A DNA stretch of 64,000 nucleotides. Origin: Marthasterias glacialis (taxonomy: Eukaryota > Echinodermata > Asteroidea > Forcipulatida > Asteriidae). The DNA lies in contig OU452222.1 of NCBI GenBank assembly GCA_911728455.2, positions 18,300,559 to 18,364,558 of the forward strand, written 5' to 3'. This document shows, one piece after another, positions 60,101 through 62,753 of this stretch. The notes beneath the pieces are model-generated. The model did no database searches. It was not told the origin of the DNA and worked only from the letters and a program-made list of their open reading frames with translations. Positions within the stretch are counted from its first letter, which is position 1. Each line of letters starts with the position of its first letter. The translations under genes and the position numbers were made by a program.

Positions 60101-62199
60101 GGCAAACTCCCAGAAAATAGCTACCCCTGCTACGGAGCAGAGTCAAGTGAGACTACCCCCGGGGCTGGCACATACACTAATACAGTTTTAATTTTGCCCA
60201 GAAAAAAAAATGTGAAACGAACAAGGGGTTAAAAATTCCCAAGTAATTTCCTGGGGTTTTCTTTCCTAGGAGTTGGCTTGGTCAGTGTGAACAGGGCTCT
60301 AATGGCTACTTTGATGACAAGTTAGACAAGACCATCTGCAAGTTGAGGATCAACCCAACCATCCAACCTACTGTACTGACCAAATATGCACTGTTTTAAC
60401 ACACCACCTGTCAAACACAACTGTATGCACCATCCCCAGGGGTTAGTTACAGTCTGTCTTGCAACTGAAGTGTGTATAATATGACTATCACAAACTAGGA
60501 CATGGTGCTGAGTTTGCAAGGTAACACGCTTGCGGGTGCAGAGTTGGCAAGGTACCGCAGTCACCAACATTCATGTAATCATAGTTACTTTACTTGCCCT
60601 AGAGATTTCTAGAGAATAGACCGATTGCGCGACCAATGTTTACGTGTCACCATGTGACCTATTGTGGGTACTACGTCATCTGAGCTGATGGCAAACTACG
60701 TGCAAATACCCGCCGTGACCGACAGAGTCACACCAAAAGTCGGCTTTTGGTAATAATAACACAGTAACTACGCCATTTTATTACAGTTGTAAAGTTGTAT
60801 GTTGCACTCGTACACATCGTGCACATCCGTTACTTGTACAATTTCCAAGACTAGCTGGAACTGTCCTTTCTAGCTTTATTCAGGCACTCAAAGGTCTCTG
60901 GTACAGATTCTGGAATATTTTTCACAGATTTCGAGAAAGAAAAGCCTCCATCGAATAAACAAATGCAACGATCATCATGTATCGTACCGCGGAACCAGCC
61001 CATAGGACCAGCACACCGCATAGCAGCATACCAGTTAATTTTGCAACTCCGGTCGCCATATTTGTTGCAATACTGTTTGAATGGGATCTGAGTTACGGTG
61101 AGAATTTATCACTTTTTAACAACTTTTAGTTTGCGGAGTGGATTTTCTGGACCCGTGCAACGCTCGATGAGAGTTCAAAGAACACATAGAGCCTAGTTTT
61201 GGCGAGATCTGATTTCAAAAAAGAACTGTAGCCACATAAACGTGAAGGGCAGAAAGTTTCGAATAGGATTTTGTACATGTCACTCTATGAGGTTCGTGGA
61301 GACGATAGCGGAACGAACCTCATAGTTCTAGGAGTAGGTGTTTCATTGCATGAACAACTCTTAAAAAAGATAAGGCACATTTCCAAACAGCAAACTTTTA
61401 AGAGATTCAAAATCAAAGGTAATGTGTCCCTTTAAGTTAATACTAACAGAGGTAACTGTGAGGCTTCCAGAGTTGCGGGGTATGATTACTAATGCAATTG
61501 CGGGGTACCCACCTCATTGGCATTTTGTAGACAATCCAGTACCACAAAATTGTTGCCTCGAATATTCTTGCTACAAAATGCCAGCACCTCCTCTTTACAT
61601 GCAGGATGATCTGCAATCCTCACAGGTCGACCTGGGCTTCCCCTTGGAGGCTGTTGTGGCCGTGGTTGGACCTTGGGTTGTTGAAACTGGACTTGTTGCT
61701 GCCCTTGGCCTTGTTGCTGAATTCCACCAGGGGCAGCAGGCCGATTTACAGCCACGTTGTTACTAAACTTTCTACTATCTTGAACTAGCGGGGCCTGATT
61801 CATTTGTTGGGGCTTCCTCCAATCTTGTGGTGGCTGCTGTTGTTTTAAAGGGCGCTGATCAAAATTTTGTTGCCCGGGGGCCTGGTTTTTAAATTGCTGC
61901 TGCTGCAACGCCGAATCTCTTGCTGCCTGTGCCAGTTGAAATTGCTGAGCGGCGATGGCTGCCGCCTTGCCCTTGTCGCCGTCGCGGCCTCCACCCATCC
62001 CCACCGCCGGACCCCCAGCTCCTGGAGGCTGCTGCTGACCAACTCCTAAAGGTTGCTTGAAATTCCTCTCTGGTCCACCACCCTCAACAACATCTCCCCG
62101 TCTCGGTTCAATTTGTTGTTTGATGGGATCGGAGGTAACTAAAGGGATATATAAGGCAACACACGCAGCTAACACTAGGACACGTAGAATGGTCGCCAT
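8994..62199 (-). CDS. GLG1: GLG1 (Golgi apparatus protein 1), whole gene, 24 coding exons
   Basis: Type I membrane sialoglycoprotein of the Golgi. In vertebrates the family binds FGFs, affects their secretion and TGF-beta maturation, and carries E-selectin ligands. Exons join in frame (3822 nt, 1273 residues). Visible in order: signal peptide (residues 1 to about 23), Gln/Pro/Gly-rich low-complexity region (about 24-190), then cysteine repeats to about residue 1215. Each repeat has a pattern like C..D...FC, then CL, then C. The transmembrane helix is about 1239-1259 and the tail is GRATKRIRAELKNK. Diagnostic matches to the remembered vertebrate protein include ACRDDRERFC, ACALDIKH, RQMSCL.EAL, RDDRERFC and GR.TKR. 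Possible N-glycosylation sequons are NLT, NIT, NFT and NSS. At 1273 residues it is somewhat longer than human GLG1 (about 1180), mainly because of the N-terminal low-complexity region. All introns are GT-AG. The span includes introns; exons are listed separately. Confidence 0.97.
10159..10265 (-). CDS. GLG1: GLG1 exon 23
   Basis: Completes Gln 1183, then MSCLIEALDDSTIKLHPDCQ and VSERKEMWAYAVK, to residue 1218. It matches vertebrate QMSCLMEALEDK and DRIEMWSYAAK. It is the last cysteine repeat and joins the membrane-proximal stem. The donor is GTAAGT. The intron that follows (9162-10158) contains T/G homopolymer runs near 9700-9727 and a weak tRNA-like box (about 9430-9485, GGTTCCAGTCC). Confidence 0.96.
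10859..11050. mobile_element. Palindromic MITE (AATTTCATAGAGCTGC family)
   Basis: Left AATTTCATAGAGCTGCTTAA and right GCAGCTCTACGAACTTGGGC are inverted. The core CAGAATAAGGTTACCAG is shared with copies at 14924 and 43477. Confidence 0.75.
11103..11411. mobile_element. 309-bp MITE, PIF/Harbinger-like
   Basis: Inverted ends of about 40 bp: CACCCGTTTCAGACTGGCGC and GCGCCAGTCTGAAACGGGTG, with GCGCCGAACCAAAT/ATTTGGTTCGGCGC inside. It is flanked by TTA on both sides (11100-11102 and 11412-11414), the usual PIF/Harbinger target duplication. It sits 78 bp past the exon 22 donor. Confidence 0.8.
11490..11610 (-). CDS. GLG1: GLG1 exon 22
   Basis: Residues 1143-1183 (last codon split), QVIRLVQQGRADVHVDPLLY then KACALDIKHFCAGIPQGQGR. 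It matches vertebrate DIFVDPVLHTACALDIKHHC and PGRGR. The acceptor is TTAATTTCAG and the donor GTAAGT. The intron that follows (10266-11489) holds two MITEs (11103-11411 and 10859-11050). Confidence 0.97.
12563..12739 (-). CDS. GLG1: GLG1 exon 21
   Basis: Residues 1084-1142, LIHEAAMDYRMDPVLSRICK, then GHGQVEECLKSKLHEG and DLKCRM. It matches vertebrate IIQESALDYRLDPQLQLHC and GQVEECLKVNL. The donor is GTAAGA. The intron that follows (11611-12562) holds a weak inverted-repeat pair (about 11998-12010 and 12435-12447, AAGCCCCGCCTA) and is otherwise plain. Confidence 0.96.
13437..13725 (-). repeat. Dispersed repeat family A, reverse copy
   Basis: Reads in reverse the segments GAGAAAATGTCAAATTTATG, CACTCTGACTTATCTCCATTG and AGCCGAAATACAATGAATG. 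These occur in forward order at 24585, 26730 and 54520. No terminal repeats or coding capacity were recognised. Confidence 0.7.
13860..13895 (-). CDS. GLG1: GLG1 exon 20 (36 bp)
   Basis: Encodes NLSPDCENYVRD (residues 1072-1083), equivalent to vertebrate RLSSDCEDQIRI, and is needed to supply the repeat's cysteine. The acceptor is TTGTTTCCCCAACAG and the donor GTAAGT; phase is 0 on both sides. The intron that follows (12740-13859) holds a reverse copy of a dispersed repeat (13437-13725). Confidence 0.93.
14118..14200. mobile_element. Half of a foldback element (GTGGATTTCACAAAG)
   Basis: GTGGATTTCACAAAGTGCTA, then alternating GGACTAGT and ACTAGTCC. The complete form is at 36316-36423. Confidence 0.65.
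14550..14748 (-). CDS. GLG1: GLG1 exon 19
   Basis: Completes codon 1005, then CKAVLTKRSIQKLEDFRLNP, ACRRDMPKFCGDV, a Lys-rich loop and MMECLKAKFSSK, to residue 1071. It matches vertebrate CKQMITKRQITQNTDYRLNP and ACKADIPKFC. The acceptor is unusual: a long C-run is followed by GATGAAG instead of pyrimidines up to the AG. The donor is GTACAG. The intron that follows (13896-14549) holds a foldback fragment (14118-14200). Confidence 0.93.
14924..15099. mobile_element. Palindromic MITE (AATTTCATAGAGCTGC family)
   Basis: Ends GCCCAATTTCATAGAGCTGC and AGCAGCTCCATGACATTTG are inverted; core CAGAATAAGGTTACCAGCC. About 175 bp. Confidence 0.75.
15612..15691 (-). CDS. GLG1: GLG1 exon 18
   Basis: Residues 979-1005 (last codon split), LFCSGVPQEELLKCLKTHRN then EQSFDS. 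It matches vertebrate RFCPEADSKTMLQCLKQNKN. The acceptor is TGTAATTTCCAG and the donor GTAAGT. The intron that follows (14749-15611) contains a palindromic MITE (14924-15099). Confidence 0.94.
16218..17803. mobile_element. Possible composite element with AGGTGTTCGG termini
   Basis: AGGTGTTCGG at about 16219 is mirrored by CCGAACACCT at about 17793-17802. The right end forms a hairpin (GGTGTTCCGGGC/GCCCGAACACC) followed by TAAT, and has GAAGAAGAAGAAG and A-rich tracts before it. A hairpin just before a CTAA-like end resembles Helitron 3' ends, but no Helitron protein is present. It encloses the 129-bp tandem array. Confidence 0.35.
16380..17025. repeat. 129-bp tandem array with TTCCGG/CCGGAA palindromes
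   Basis: Five units at a spacing of 127-130 bp. Each unit starts with ACTTCCGGTTTGACCGGAAG or a variant, then AGGTCAC, a gap, CCCTAACCTTGGTATTTGG and AATCATGTTCCTAGCTCT. Two further isolated palindromes lie at about 17270 and 17424 (CCGGTTTGAACCGGAAG). Confidence 0.88.
17983..18235. mobile_element. 253-bp hAT-like MITE with 8-bp target duplication
   Basis: Ends CATAGAGTTATACAAGAACT and AGTTCTTATATATAACTCTA, last base G, are inverted. AATTCACC occurs immediately on both sides (17975-17982 and 18236-18243), the 8-bp duplication typical of hAT elements. A second copy is at 23011-23267. Confidence 0.82.
18981..19211 (-). CDS. GLG1: GLG1 exon 17
   Basis: Residues 902-978, SEDIHLDPELFKGCEKDVPK, FCSNIKAGNARILECLRDHR and the end HSCKRMIK. 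It matches vertebrate TEDIRLEPDLYEACKSDIKN and NAQIIECLKENKKQL. The donor is GTACAT. The intron that follows (15692-18980) holds the 253-bp hAT-like element and the 129-bp tandem array. Confidence 0.96.
19393..19596. mobile_element. About 200-bp TIR element
   Basis: Inverted ends CACCTAATCCATGCAGCGCT and GAACGAGCTGCTCGGATTAG, with CATCGCAGCTATGGCCGC against CATCCATAGCTGCGAAGG. Same family as 6612-6812. Confidence 0.7.
19834..19948 (-). CDS. GLG1: GLG1 exon 16
   Basis: Completes Lys 863, then SSIIKCLSGRVRDDTLTERG and IECRKQLKAELLQR to residue 901. It matches vertebrate VICLSTTVRNDTLQEAKEHR and LKCRRQLRVEELEM. The donor is GTAAGA. The intron that follows (19212-19833) holds a 200-bp TIR element (19393-19596). 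Confidence 0.95.
20549..20637 (-). CDS. GLG1: GLG1 exon 15
   Basis: Residues 834-863 (last codon split), IQLQDYRFNFKFKEACRKDV then VQLCKSSKD. It matches vertebrate VQMKDFRFSYKFKMACKEDV. The acceptor CTCCCACAG lies directly against the minisatellite; the donor is GTATGT. The intron that follows (19949-20548) holds a T-run of about 23 at 20039-20061 and no recognised element. Confidence 0.95.
20674..21290. repeat. 33-bp minisatellite filling intron 14
   Basis: Unit AACACAGAAATTACACAGAG then ATAATACAGAAAT. Variant units with TACTTCAG recur about 140 bp apart (20789 and 20927), so units are grouped in higher-order blocks. The last 230 bp (about 21060-21290) are degenerate. The unit length is a multiple of three and lacks stops in several frames, which creates long false ORFs. 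Confidence 0.95.
21330..21443 (-). CDS. GLG1: GLG1 exon 14
   Basis: Residues 796-833, DFLSKKVDEGAALQCLIDHK then MDQKCAVGIEHFQL. It matches vertebrate MECLIQNKHQKDMNEKCAIG and THFQL. Phase is 0 at both ends; the donor is GTGAGT. The intron that follows (20638-21329, 692 bp) is almost entirely a 33-bp-unit minisatellite. Confidence 0.96.
21895..22190 (-). mobile_element. Two diverged copies of a tRNA-like SINE
   Basis: Copies at about 21895-22010 and 22062-22182 share CTGACCC, AGACCA(C/T)C(G/A)AGCGTTC and GGTGAC(G/A)AGAGGCCA. On the minus strand they read AACGCTTGATGGTCTGATGG and GGAGTTCAAAACCC, which resembles tRNA A and B boxes. No intact tRNA fold. Confidence 0.5.
22409..22558 (-). CDS. GLG1: GLG1 exon 13
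   Basis: Residues 746-795, ELSCLQDHVDKLQDQCRKMI, the NFT sequon, EEAEDIKMNRKLM and APMIKKFCK. It matches vertebrate ELECLQDHLDDLVVECRDIV and PIIQNFC. The acceptor is TTTTGTTCTCAG and the donor GTAAGT. The intron that follows (21444-22408) contains two diverged copies of a tRNA-like SINE. Confidence 0.96.
23011..23267. mobile_element. hAT-like MITE, second copy
   Basis: Follows the 17983 element along its length (ACCATTGAGAAAATGGC, GACCCATAGGGATTTTCGCC, CCCTCTAGTTCTTATATATA). Target duplication is not clear here. Confidence 0.75.
23515..23935 (+). mobile_element. Full-length SINE type 1 (tRNA-Leu head, TTA tail)
   Basis: Head GTGTCTTGGCCGAGCGGATA, then GAGTTCGAGTCCCGGTCGTG (B box) with GTGTC/GACAC able to pair as an acceptor stem. 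Body: GGTCCCGTGTAATGCACGTA, TTCCTGGTTTGATCGGCTGC and GCGCTCTGAGACGCCCATAG. Tail: AAAGCGCTATATCAAAACTG then a TTA run. It is a Pol III-type retroposon without coding capacity. Confidence 0.85.
24332..24475 (-). CDS. GLG1: GLG1 exon 12
   Basis: Residues 698-745, PQLSTGCQAQVHRVLRQRAV then LNPQIEAKCRSDLGQYCAEK. It matches vertebrate CRAEVQRILHQRAMDVKLDP and CLIDLGKWCSEKT. Phase is 0 at both ends; the donor is GTATGT. The intron that follows (22559-24331) contains a full-length SINE (23515-23935) and a TIR element (23011-23267). Confidence 0.96.
24585..24930 (+). repeat. Dispersed repeat family A, forward copy
   Basis: Segments CATTGTGTAAAATCGGA, TTCGGCTCAATGGAGGTAAG and TTTACCAAGTCAAGGTTTC in the same order as at 26730 and 54520. 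Confidence 0.7.
25082..25220 (-). CDS. GLG1: GLG1 exon 11
   Basis: Residues 651-697, LDPLLFKNCQQDADNLCYEE then LPQGVVFACLHRHLHPQQGE. It matches vertebrate LDPVLYRKCQGDASRLC and MPQGAVFSCLYRH. The donor is GTGAGA. The intron that follows (24476-25081) holds a dispersed-repeat copy (24585-24930) and a C-run at about 25012-25027. Confidence 0.96.
25757..25908 (-). repeat. Dispersed repeat family B (about 170 bp)
   Basis: GGAGGCGATTGCCTCCGTTG, CAATGCCTTGATGCCCTTGA and CCCTTGCCCTTTCAAG. The reverse order occurs at 36082 and 52393. Confidence 0.7.
26014..26115 (-). CDS. GLG1: GLG1 exon 10
   Basis: Completes codon 617, then VLSCLMENIYSPEMTKEC, QLLELQYFVSRDF and a split Lys codon. It matches vertebrate ILSCLMEHLYTEKM and LLELQYFISRDWKLDP closely. 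The acceptor is TTTCTTTGCAG and the donor GTGAGT. The intron that follows (25221-26013) contains a copy of the 170-bp dispersed repeat (25757-25908). Confidence 0.96.
26730..27085 (+). repeat. Dispersed repeat family A, forward copy
   Basis: TTTGTTCCAAGAAGAGGATT, TATTTCGGCTCAATGGAAGT and TGGCTTTGTCAAGTCACGG in family order; non-coding. Confidence 0.72.
27169..27343. mobile_element. MITE, AGACCTTTATCATG family, complete
   Basis: Inverted ends AGACCTTTATCATGGTGCGG and GCAGCATGATAAAGGTCT with CCATCTTG/CAAGATGG inside. About 175 bp. The same family is at 59092. Confidence 0.8.
28733..29175. repeat. 21-bp minisatellite
   Basis: About 20 units of CAATTGGACCTTGACATTTT plus T, varying mainly at the GGACC/GGGTC and CATTT/ATATT positions. 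The period of 7 codons gives open frames on both strands (for example KCQDPIE repeats), but there is no start context, splice signal or homologue, so I regard it as non-coding. Confidence 0.93.
29851..30175. mobile_element. hAT-like MITE, older copy
   Basis: Shares AAACAAGCCCCTTTTCAGCG, TCTGCGTGTAAA and AAAACATTGAAATTA with the 30585 element, and starts CAGCGCCGAAACTCGGG. No target duplication is seen. Confidence 0.7.
30331..30452 (-). CDS. GLG1: GLG1 exon 9
   Basis: Residues 577-617 (last codon split), LQDLVETADAGANYRIDSSL then HRACKPVRDKLCKTEDSGDA. It resembles vertebrate LIQETDPGADYRIDRALNEAC. The donor is GTGAGT. The intron that follows (26116-30330) holds the old hAT-like copy, the 21-bp minisatellite, a MITE at 27169 and a dispersed repeat at 26730. 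Confidence 0.96.
30585..30957. mobile_element. 373-bp hAT-like MITE with perfect 8-bp target duplication
   Basis: Starts CAGCACCGTAACTAGGG and ends CCTTAGTTACGCCACTG, the CAG..GCGTAACTA type of hAT terminus. GCTGAAAT lies directly on both sides (30577-30584 and 30958-30965). Interior is G-run rich with no ORF, so it would depend on a transposase from elsewhere. Confidence 0.88.
31389..31697. mobile_element. About 310-bp TIR element
   Basis: Left TCCAAATGTCACGCTCTTGC then CGTGTT, right ACACGGCAAGAGCGGGACGT then TTGAAAC, inverted. GGAATAAG/CTTATTCC form the outer ends. Several inner GACACG, GCAGA and GTTTGAAACCACT subrepeats. Confidence 0.7.
34693..34827. mobile_element. 135-bp palindromic element
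   Basis: ATCACACAAGCGCGAGTGGA then ATACGTAAAAATATAGC is matched in reverse by GCTATATTTTTACGTATTCC then ACGAGCGCGCGTGTGAT. The centre pairs CCCATATCAA with TTGATATGGG. Confidence 0.8.
35040..35301. mobile_element. About 260-bp TIR element (ATAGCCCAT)
   Basis: Ends AATAGCCCATTATGCAG and ACATATGGGCTATT. The body (CAAACAACATCGGCAACCAT, GAAGCAATGCG) is shared with 44484-44740. Confidence 0.78.
36082..36243 (+). repeat. Dispersed repeat family B
   Basis: TTGCTTCGTTCTTGAAAGGG, AAGGGCACCAAGGCAATGAC and GGCAACTGCCTCCAAGAAGT; opposite orientation to 25757. Confidence 0.7.
36316..36423. mobile_element. 108-bp foldback element
   Basis: Ends GGTGGATCTCACAAA and TTTGTGAAATCCACA are inverted. The interior alternates ACTAGTCC and GGACTAGT and could fold as a long hairpin. 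A half copy is at 14118. Confidence 0.78.
37387..37961. mobile_element. 575-bp TIR element (TGGGTCATTCCATGAAG)
   Basis: TGGGTCATTCCATGAAG at the left is matched exactly in reverse by CTTCATGGAATGACCCA. It lies between two similar segments (about 36800-36920 and 38010-38100, CCCCTGG..GGGGCTAAAA), perhaps inside an older element. Confidence 0.75.
38320..38670. mobile_element. TIR element interrupted by a SINE
   Basis: Left arm ACCCAATATCATAAGGTTTT to CATTCAGTCACACC. The right arm is its reverse (GGTGTGACTGAATG to ATAAAACCTTATGATATTGG). A SINE type 1 body lies between the arms. Confidence 0.75.
38377..38590 (+). mobile_element. SINE type 1, head missing
   Basis: Begins CAGTGCACTTATCGCAAAGA, follows the body of the 23515 copy (TTCCTGGTTTGATTGGCTGC, GCGCTTCGAGACGCCCATCG) and ends in TATTATTATT. 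Confidence 0.82.
38783..38998 (+). mobile_element. SINE type 1, head missing
   Basis: GTTCCTGGTTTGATCGGCTG, GAGCGCTTTGAGACGCCCTT, GTGATAAAGCACTATATAAG and a TTA tail. About 190 bp beyond the previous copy, same orientation. Confidence 0.82.
39391..39728 (+). mobile_element. SINE type 2 (tRNA-Leu head, GCGCTTTGGTAC end)
   Basis: Head with AACTCAAGTTCTGATGGCTG and GTGGGTTCGAATCCCTGTCA. Body TTGGGCAAGACATTCAACTT, AGTAAATGGGTACTGCGAAG. End GTCAGGCGCTTTGGTACAAT. The end lies about 20 bp from the donor of GLG1 exon 8. Confidence 0.7.
39749..39978 (-). CDS. GLG1: GLG1 exon 8
   Basis: Residues 500-576, with TKLSGDCVAEVED, DDFMVNPEVILDC and GKTLHCLMKLAK, equivalent to human EDFSLSPEIILSC and GRTLHCLMK. 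Two nt complete the split codon at the start. The donor is GTGAGT. A SINE-like element ends about 20 bp past the donor. The intron that follows (30453-39748, about 9.3 kb) is the second longest and is packed with DNA elements listed separately. Confidence 0.96.
40041..40266 (-). mobile_element. SINE type 3 body, reverse orientation
   Basis: On the plus strand it starts with a T-rich tract (tail), then GACACACAAGGCCAGTAAGC and CAGAAGCCTGGCTGGTAGAG. This is the reverse of the body at 47410-47630. Confidence 0.8.
40946..41129 (-). CDS. GLG1: GLG1 exon 7
   Basis: Residues 439 to 500 (last codon split), from CRNKLTVRQTVVNEDFKANY to CLENAKHK plus one nt. It resembles vertebrate CREALTTRQKLIAQDYKVSY. 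The donor is GTTTGT, the weakest in the gene by eye. The intron that follows (39979-40945) holds a reverse-oriented SINE body (40041-40266) and a dispersed-repeat fragment (about 40330-40465). Confidence 0.95.
41765..42022 (-). CDS. GLG1: GLG1 exon 6
   Basis: Residues 353-438. It contains HSQGATINCLE, RVAELTADDYHSDR and ACRDDRERFC, the best conserved stretch of the family, and ends KEDMSEG. The loop after CLE is about 12 residues shorter than in the remembered human protein. The donor is GTAAAT. The intron that follows (41130-41764, 635 bp) shows no recognised element. Confidence 0.97.
43477..43637. mobile_element. Palindromic MITE (AATTTCATAGAGCTG family), right end lost
   Basis: GCCCAATTTCATAGAGCTGA at the left and the core CAGAATAAGGTTACCATCC as at 10859 and 14924. 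A detached right end (CAGCTCTATTAACTTGGGCC) is at about 44368. Confidence 0.68.
44484..44740. mobile_element. About 257-bp TIR element (ATAGCCCAT)
   Basis: AATAGCCCATATGCATG and TGCATTATGGGCTATT are inverted; body shared with 35040-35301. Confidence 0.78.
44824..45048 (-). CDS. GLG1: GLG1 exon 5
   Basis: Residues 278-352, from FPECASMERGKG to NDNNPTVK. It includes the NIT sequon, the motif MKTITFSDFRLIHGF (vertebrate MTAIIFSDYRLICGF) and CKDDINEKKCG. Phase is 0 at both ends; the donor is GTAAAT. The intron that follows (42023-44823) holds MITE copies at 44484 and 43477. The rest is A/T-rich with a G-run at about 43417-43427. Confidence 0.96.
45216..45611. mobile_element. 396-bp element flanked by TTAA
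   Basis: Imperfect inverted ends AGGGTCTGTATACGTTTGGT and CCAAAGGTATACTTTGCCT, with TTAA on both sides (45212-45215 and 45612-45615). A central hairpin CTGAGAAGCGTT/AACGCTTCTCAG. TTAA is the target of piggyBac and Kolobok groups; family assignment is inference. Confidence 0.72.
45991..46077 (-). CDS. GLG1: GLG1 exon 4
   Basis: Residues 249-277, beginning FLWDYKMNLTMD and containing EVCKTEITK. It matches the vertebrate LLWNYKLNLTTD segment, including the NLT sequon. The acceptor is CCTCCTCCTCTGCAG and the donor GTAATA. The intron that follows (45049-45990) contains the 396-bp TTAA-flanked element. Confidence 0.96.
46873..46905 (-). CDS. GLG1: GLG1 exon 3 (33 bp)
   Basis: Encodes DNTEFGDNCNR (residues 238-248), ending the first cysteine repeat. 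It corresponds to the human segment ending SSDCNH. The acceptor is CTCTTTCCTAG and the donor is GTAAGT; phase is 0 on both sides. The intron that follows (46078-46872, 795 bp) is A/T-rich with no element recognised. Confidence 0.9.
47281..47630 (+). mobile_element. SINE type 3 (tRNA-Leu head, polyA tail), full
   Basis: Head GTGTCCTGGCGGAATGGTTA, GGGTTCGAGTCCCGGTCATG, with GTGTC/GACAC pairing. Body TTGGGGAGGTTGAGCCTTCT, GTAGCCCACACCTCAAGTGG. Ends CCATAAAAAAAAAATT. Confidence 0.83.
49040..50745. repeat. 1.7-kb minisatellite with about 118-bp higher-order unit
   Basis: Basic unit of 22-27 bp, GGAAGGGAACTCCTAGGGTA plus a short A-rich linker. From about 49560 to 50560 five unit variants (27, 23, 23, 23, 22 bp) recur in fixed order, so the block repeats about every 118 bp. 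Both edges are more diverged than the centre. Confidence 0.95.
51335..51515. mobile_element. MITE-like copy, subtype with TGTGTCAGATCCCC
   Basis: CAGACCTTTTATGACACTGC at the left and GATGGCCGCACCATGATCAA at the right; the middle resembles 1578-1745. Confidence 0.65.
52393..52566 (+). repeat. Dispersed repeat family B, most complete copy
   Basis: TTCTTGAAAGGGCAAGGGCA, GGGCACCTCTATGAGGTAAT, GGGCACCAAGGCAATGACCG and GGCAATCGCCTTCGTTGCCT. Confidence 0.75.
53925..54050 (+). repeat. Dispersed repeat family B
   Basis: TTTCAAAGGGCACCAAGAAA, GGCATGGAGGCAGTTGCCTT. A further reverse fragment lies at about 54345-54432. Confidence 0.65.
54520..55075 (+). repeat. Dispersed repeat family A, longest copy
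   Basis: GGCCAGCAAACGGGCGATGT, TTTGTTCCATGAAGAGGATT, GGTTTTGCAATTCAAGGTGC and TGGCTTTGTCAAGTCAAGGT. It extends both ends of the other copies. Confidence 0.72.
55535..56316. mobile_element. 782-bp element with palindromic ends and 13-bp flanking repeats
   Basis: Both ends carry GTAGGACGTCAGTCTCCGTT then GCACTGCCACTGACGTCCT in opposite orientation. Each end is itself a hairpin (AGGACGTCAGT/ACTGACGTCCT). The direct repeat CTACATGGATTCC flanks it (55522-55534 and 56317-56329). The interior is rich in GCGC/TGCGCA and has no transposase. Confidence 0.78.
57620..57643 (-). CDS. GLG1: GLG1 exon 2: 24-bp microexon
   Basis: Encodes only NRKQAGVK (residues 230-237). It is supported by a strong acceptor (TTTTTCTCTCCACGCAG), a donor GTCAGA, and phase 0 at both ends. 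It lies alone, 3.9 kb from exon 1 and 10.7 kb from exon 3. With it, the spacing between CL and the next Cys is 21 residues. Without it the spacing is 13, as in the remembered human sequence, so this is probably an optional cassette. Intron 2 (46906-57619) contains a SINE, the large minisatellite, several dispersed repeats and the 55535 element; other parts show nothing recognised. Confidence 0.72.
58566..58839. repeat. Near-perfect palindrome, 133-bp arms, 8-nt loop
   Basis: 58566-58698 and 58707-58839 are inverted copies with two mismatches; the loop is AGGAGAAA. Arms contain GTGGCTCTGAGAAGAGCC and ATGCTCTGTTCGTCTTC. It is part of a dispersed family (old copy at 1262-1560). Confidence 0.93.
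59092..59269. mobile_element. MITE, AGACCTTTATCATG family, complete
   Basis: ATAGACCTTTAACATGCTGC and CCATGATAAAGGTCTAT are inverted, with CCATCTTG/CAAGATGG. About 178 bp. Confidence 0.8.
60037..60298. mobile_element. About 262-bp TIR element (GCCCTGTTCACACTG type)
   Basis: AGCCCCATTCACACT and AGTGTGAACAGGGCT are inverted; TAA lies beside both ends, suggesting a 3-bp target duplication. Confidence 0.68.
60618..60758 (+). mobile_element. Fragment of the AGACCGATTGCGCGACC element
   Basis: AGACCGATTGCGCGACCAAT, GTCATCTGAGCTGATGGCAA and AAAAGTCGGCTTTTGGTAAT match in reverse the right half of 62754-63294. Confidence 0.75.
61513..62199 (-). CDS. GLG1: GLG1 exon 1: signal peptide, Gln-rich region, first Cys repeat start
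   Basis: Residues 1-229. The start ATG has A at -3 and G at +4, and is followed by MATILRVLVLAACVALYIPL, a typical signal peptide. Cleavage is probable near VTS/DP. Residues of about 24-190 are rich in Gln, Pro and Gly with no cysteines, matching the low-complexity N-terminus of vertebrate GLG1. The first repeat begins at HPACKEEVLAFC and runs to CLQNANE. The donor is GTGGGT. Intron 1 (57644-61512) contains the 60618 and 60037 TIR elements, the 59092 MITE, the 58566 palindrome and a short hairpin at about 61284-61326 with arms CTATGAGGTTCGT. Confidence 0.95.
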
Positions 62200-62228
62200 C
62201 TTGGATGGTGATTTTCTCTGTAAAAAAT

Positions 62229-62267
62229 TTAGTGGTTGCGTGGAAGTGATGACGTCTCGTTGCTCAT
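62229..62267 (-). promoter_or_regulatory. Upstream ORF in the presumed GLG1 5' leader
   Basis: A 12-codon frame (MSNETSSLPRNH, then TAA) starts 68 nt upstream of the GLG1 start codon and closes before it, in another frame. If the transcript starts upstream of 62267, it could lower translation of GLG1. The main frame has an in-frame TAG at 62278-62280, so the GLG1 start cannot lie further upstream on this exon. A TGACGTCT element similar to a CRE lies at about 62249-62256. A sequence resembling a splice acceptor (TTTTTTACAG) ends at 62218, so a 5' UTR intron is also possible and would remove the uORF. Confidence 0.4.
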
Positions 62268-62561
62268 TCAACTTGCCCTAGTCATTTTACTTTAAATTTG
62301 ATGAACACCAAAGCGGCGTGGTACTCGAGCAGTTCTGAATGGTGTGGGTATTTTTGGAACGCTTCTCTGAATTCTGCGAAATGTTCACGGGAAAACGGTA
62401 TTGTTTTTATCTCCAACCTCGACAATGAACAAAATCCGTTCAGACTTGACCTAGATAATAATGAGCCCCTAAAAAAACTTTTTACGGGACTTTTTCCACT
62501 GTTTATGCAAGGTGAGCCACACGTTGCCGAGTGCAGTGAAAAAGGTCATAGCAGACAAAAC

Positions 62562-62710
62562 TCTTGCGCGACCAATGTTTAATTAAAACAAATGTCATCA
62601 CGTGACCTGTAGTGGGTGCTACGTCATCTGAGCTAATGGCAAATTACGTGTAAATGCTGTCACCGACAGTTACATCAACAGTGGGCTTTTGGTAATATAA
62701 GCACAGTTAC
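62562..62710 (+). mobile_element. Fragment of the AGACCGATTGCGCGACC element
   Basis: TTGCGCGACCAATG, CATCACGTGACCTGTAGTGG, GTCATCTGAGCTAATGGCAA; outer terminus altered. It lies about 0.36 kb upstream of the GLG1 start. Confidence 0.7.
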
Positions 62711-62753
62711 TAAGCCCACTTTTATCAAAGTATGTTGTGACATTGATTTCAAT

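Noticed and set aside
62200-62271. N-terminal extension of GLG1 by 24 residues in the same frame
   Set aside because: It would start at TTG; the first ATG after the in-frame stop is at 62199 and is followed directly by a signal peptide.
61422-62281. Plus-strand frames opposite GLG1 exon 1
   Set aside because: Shadows of the GC-rich Gln-coding exon; Leu-rich by complement of CAG/CAA codons.
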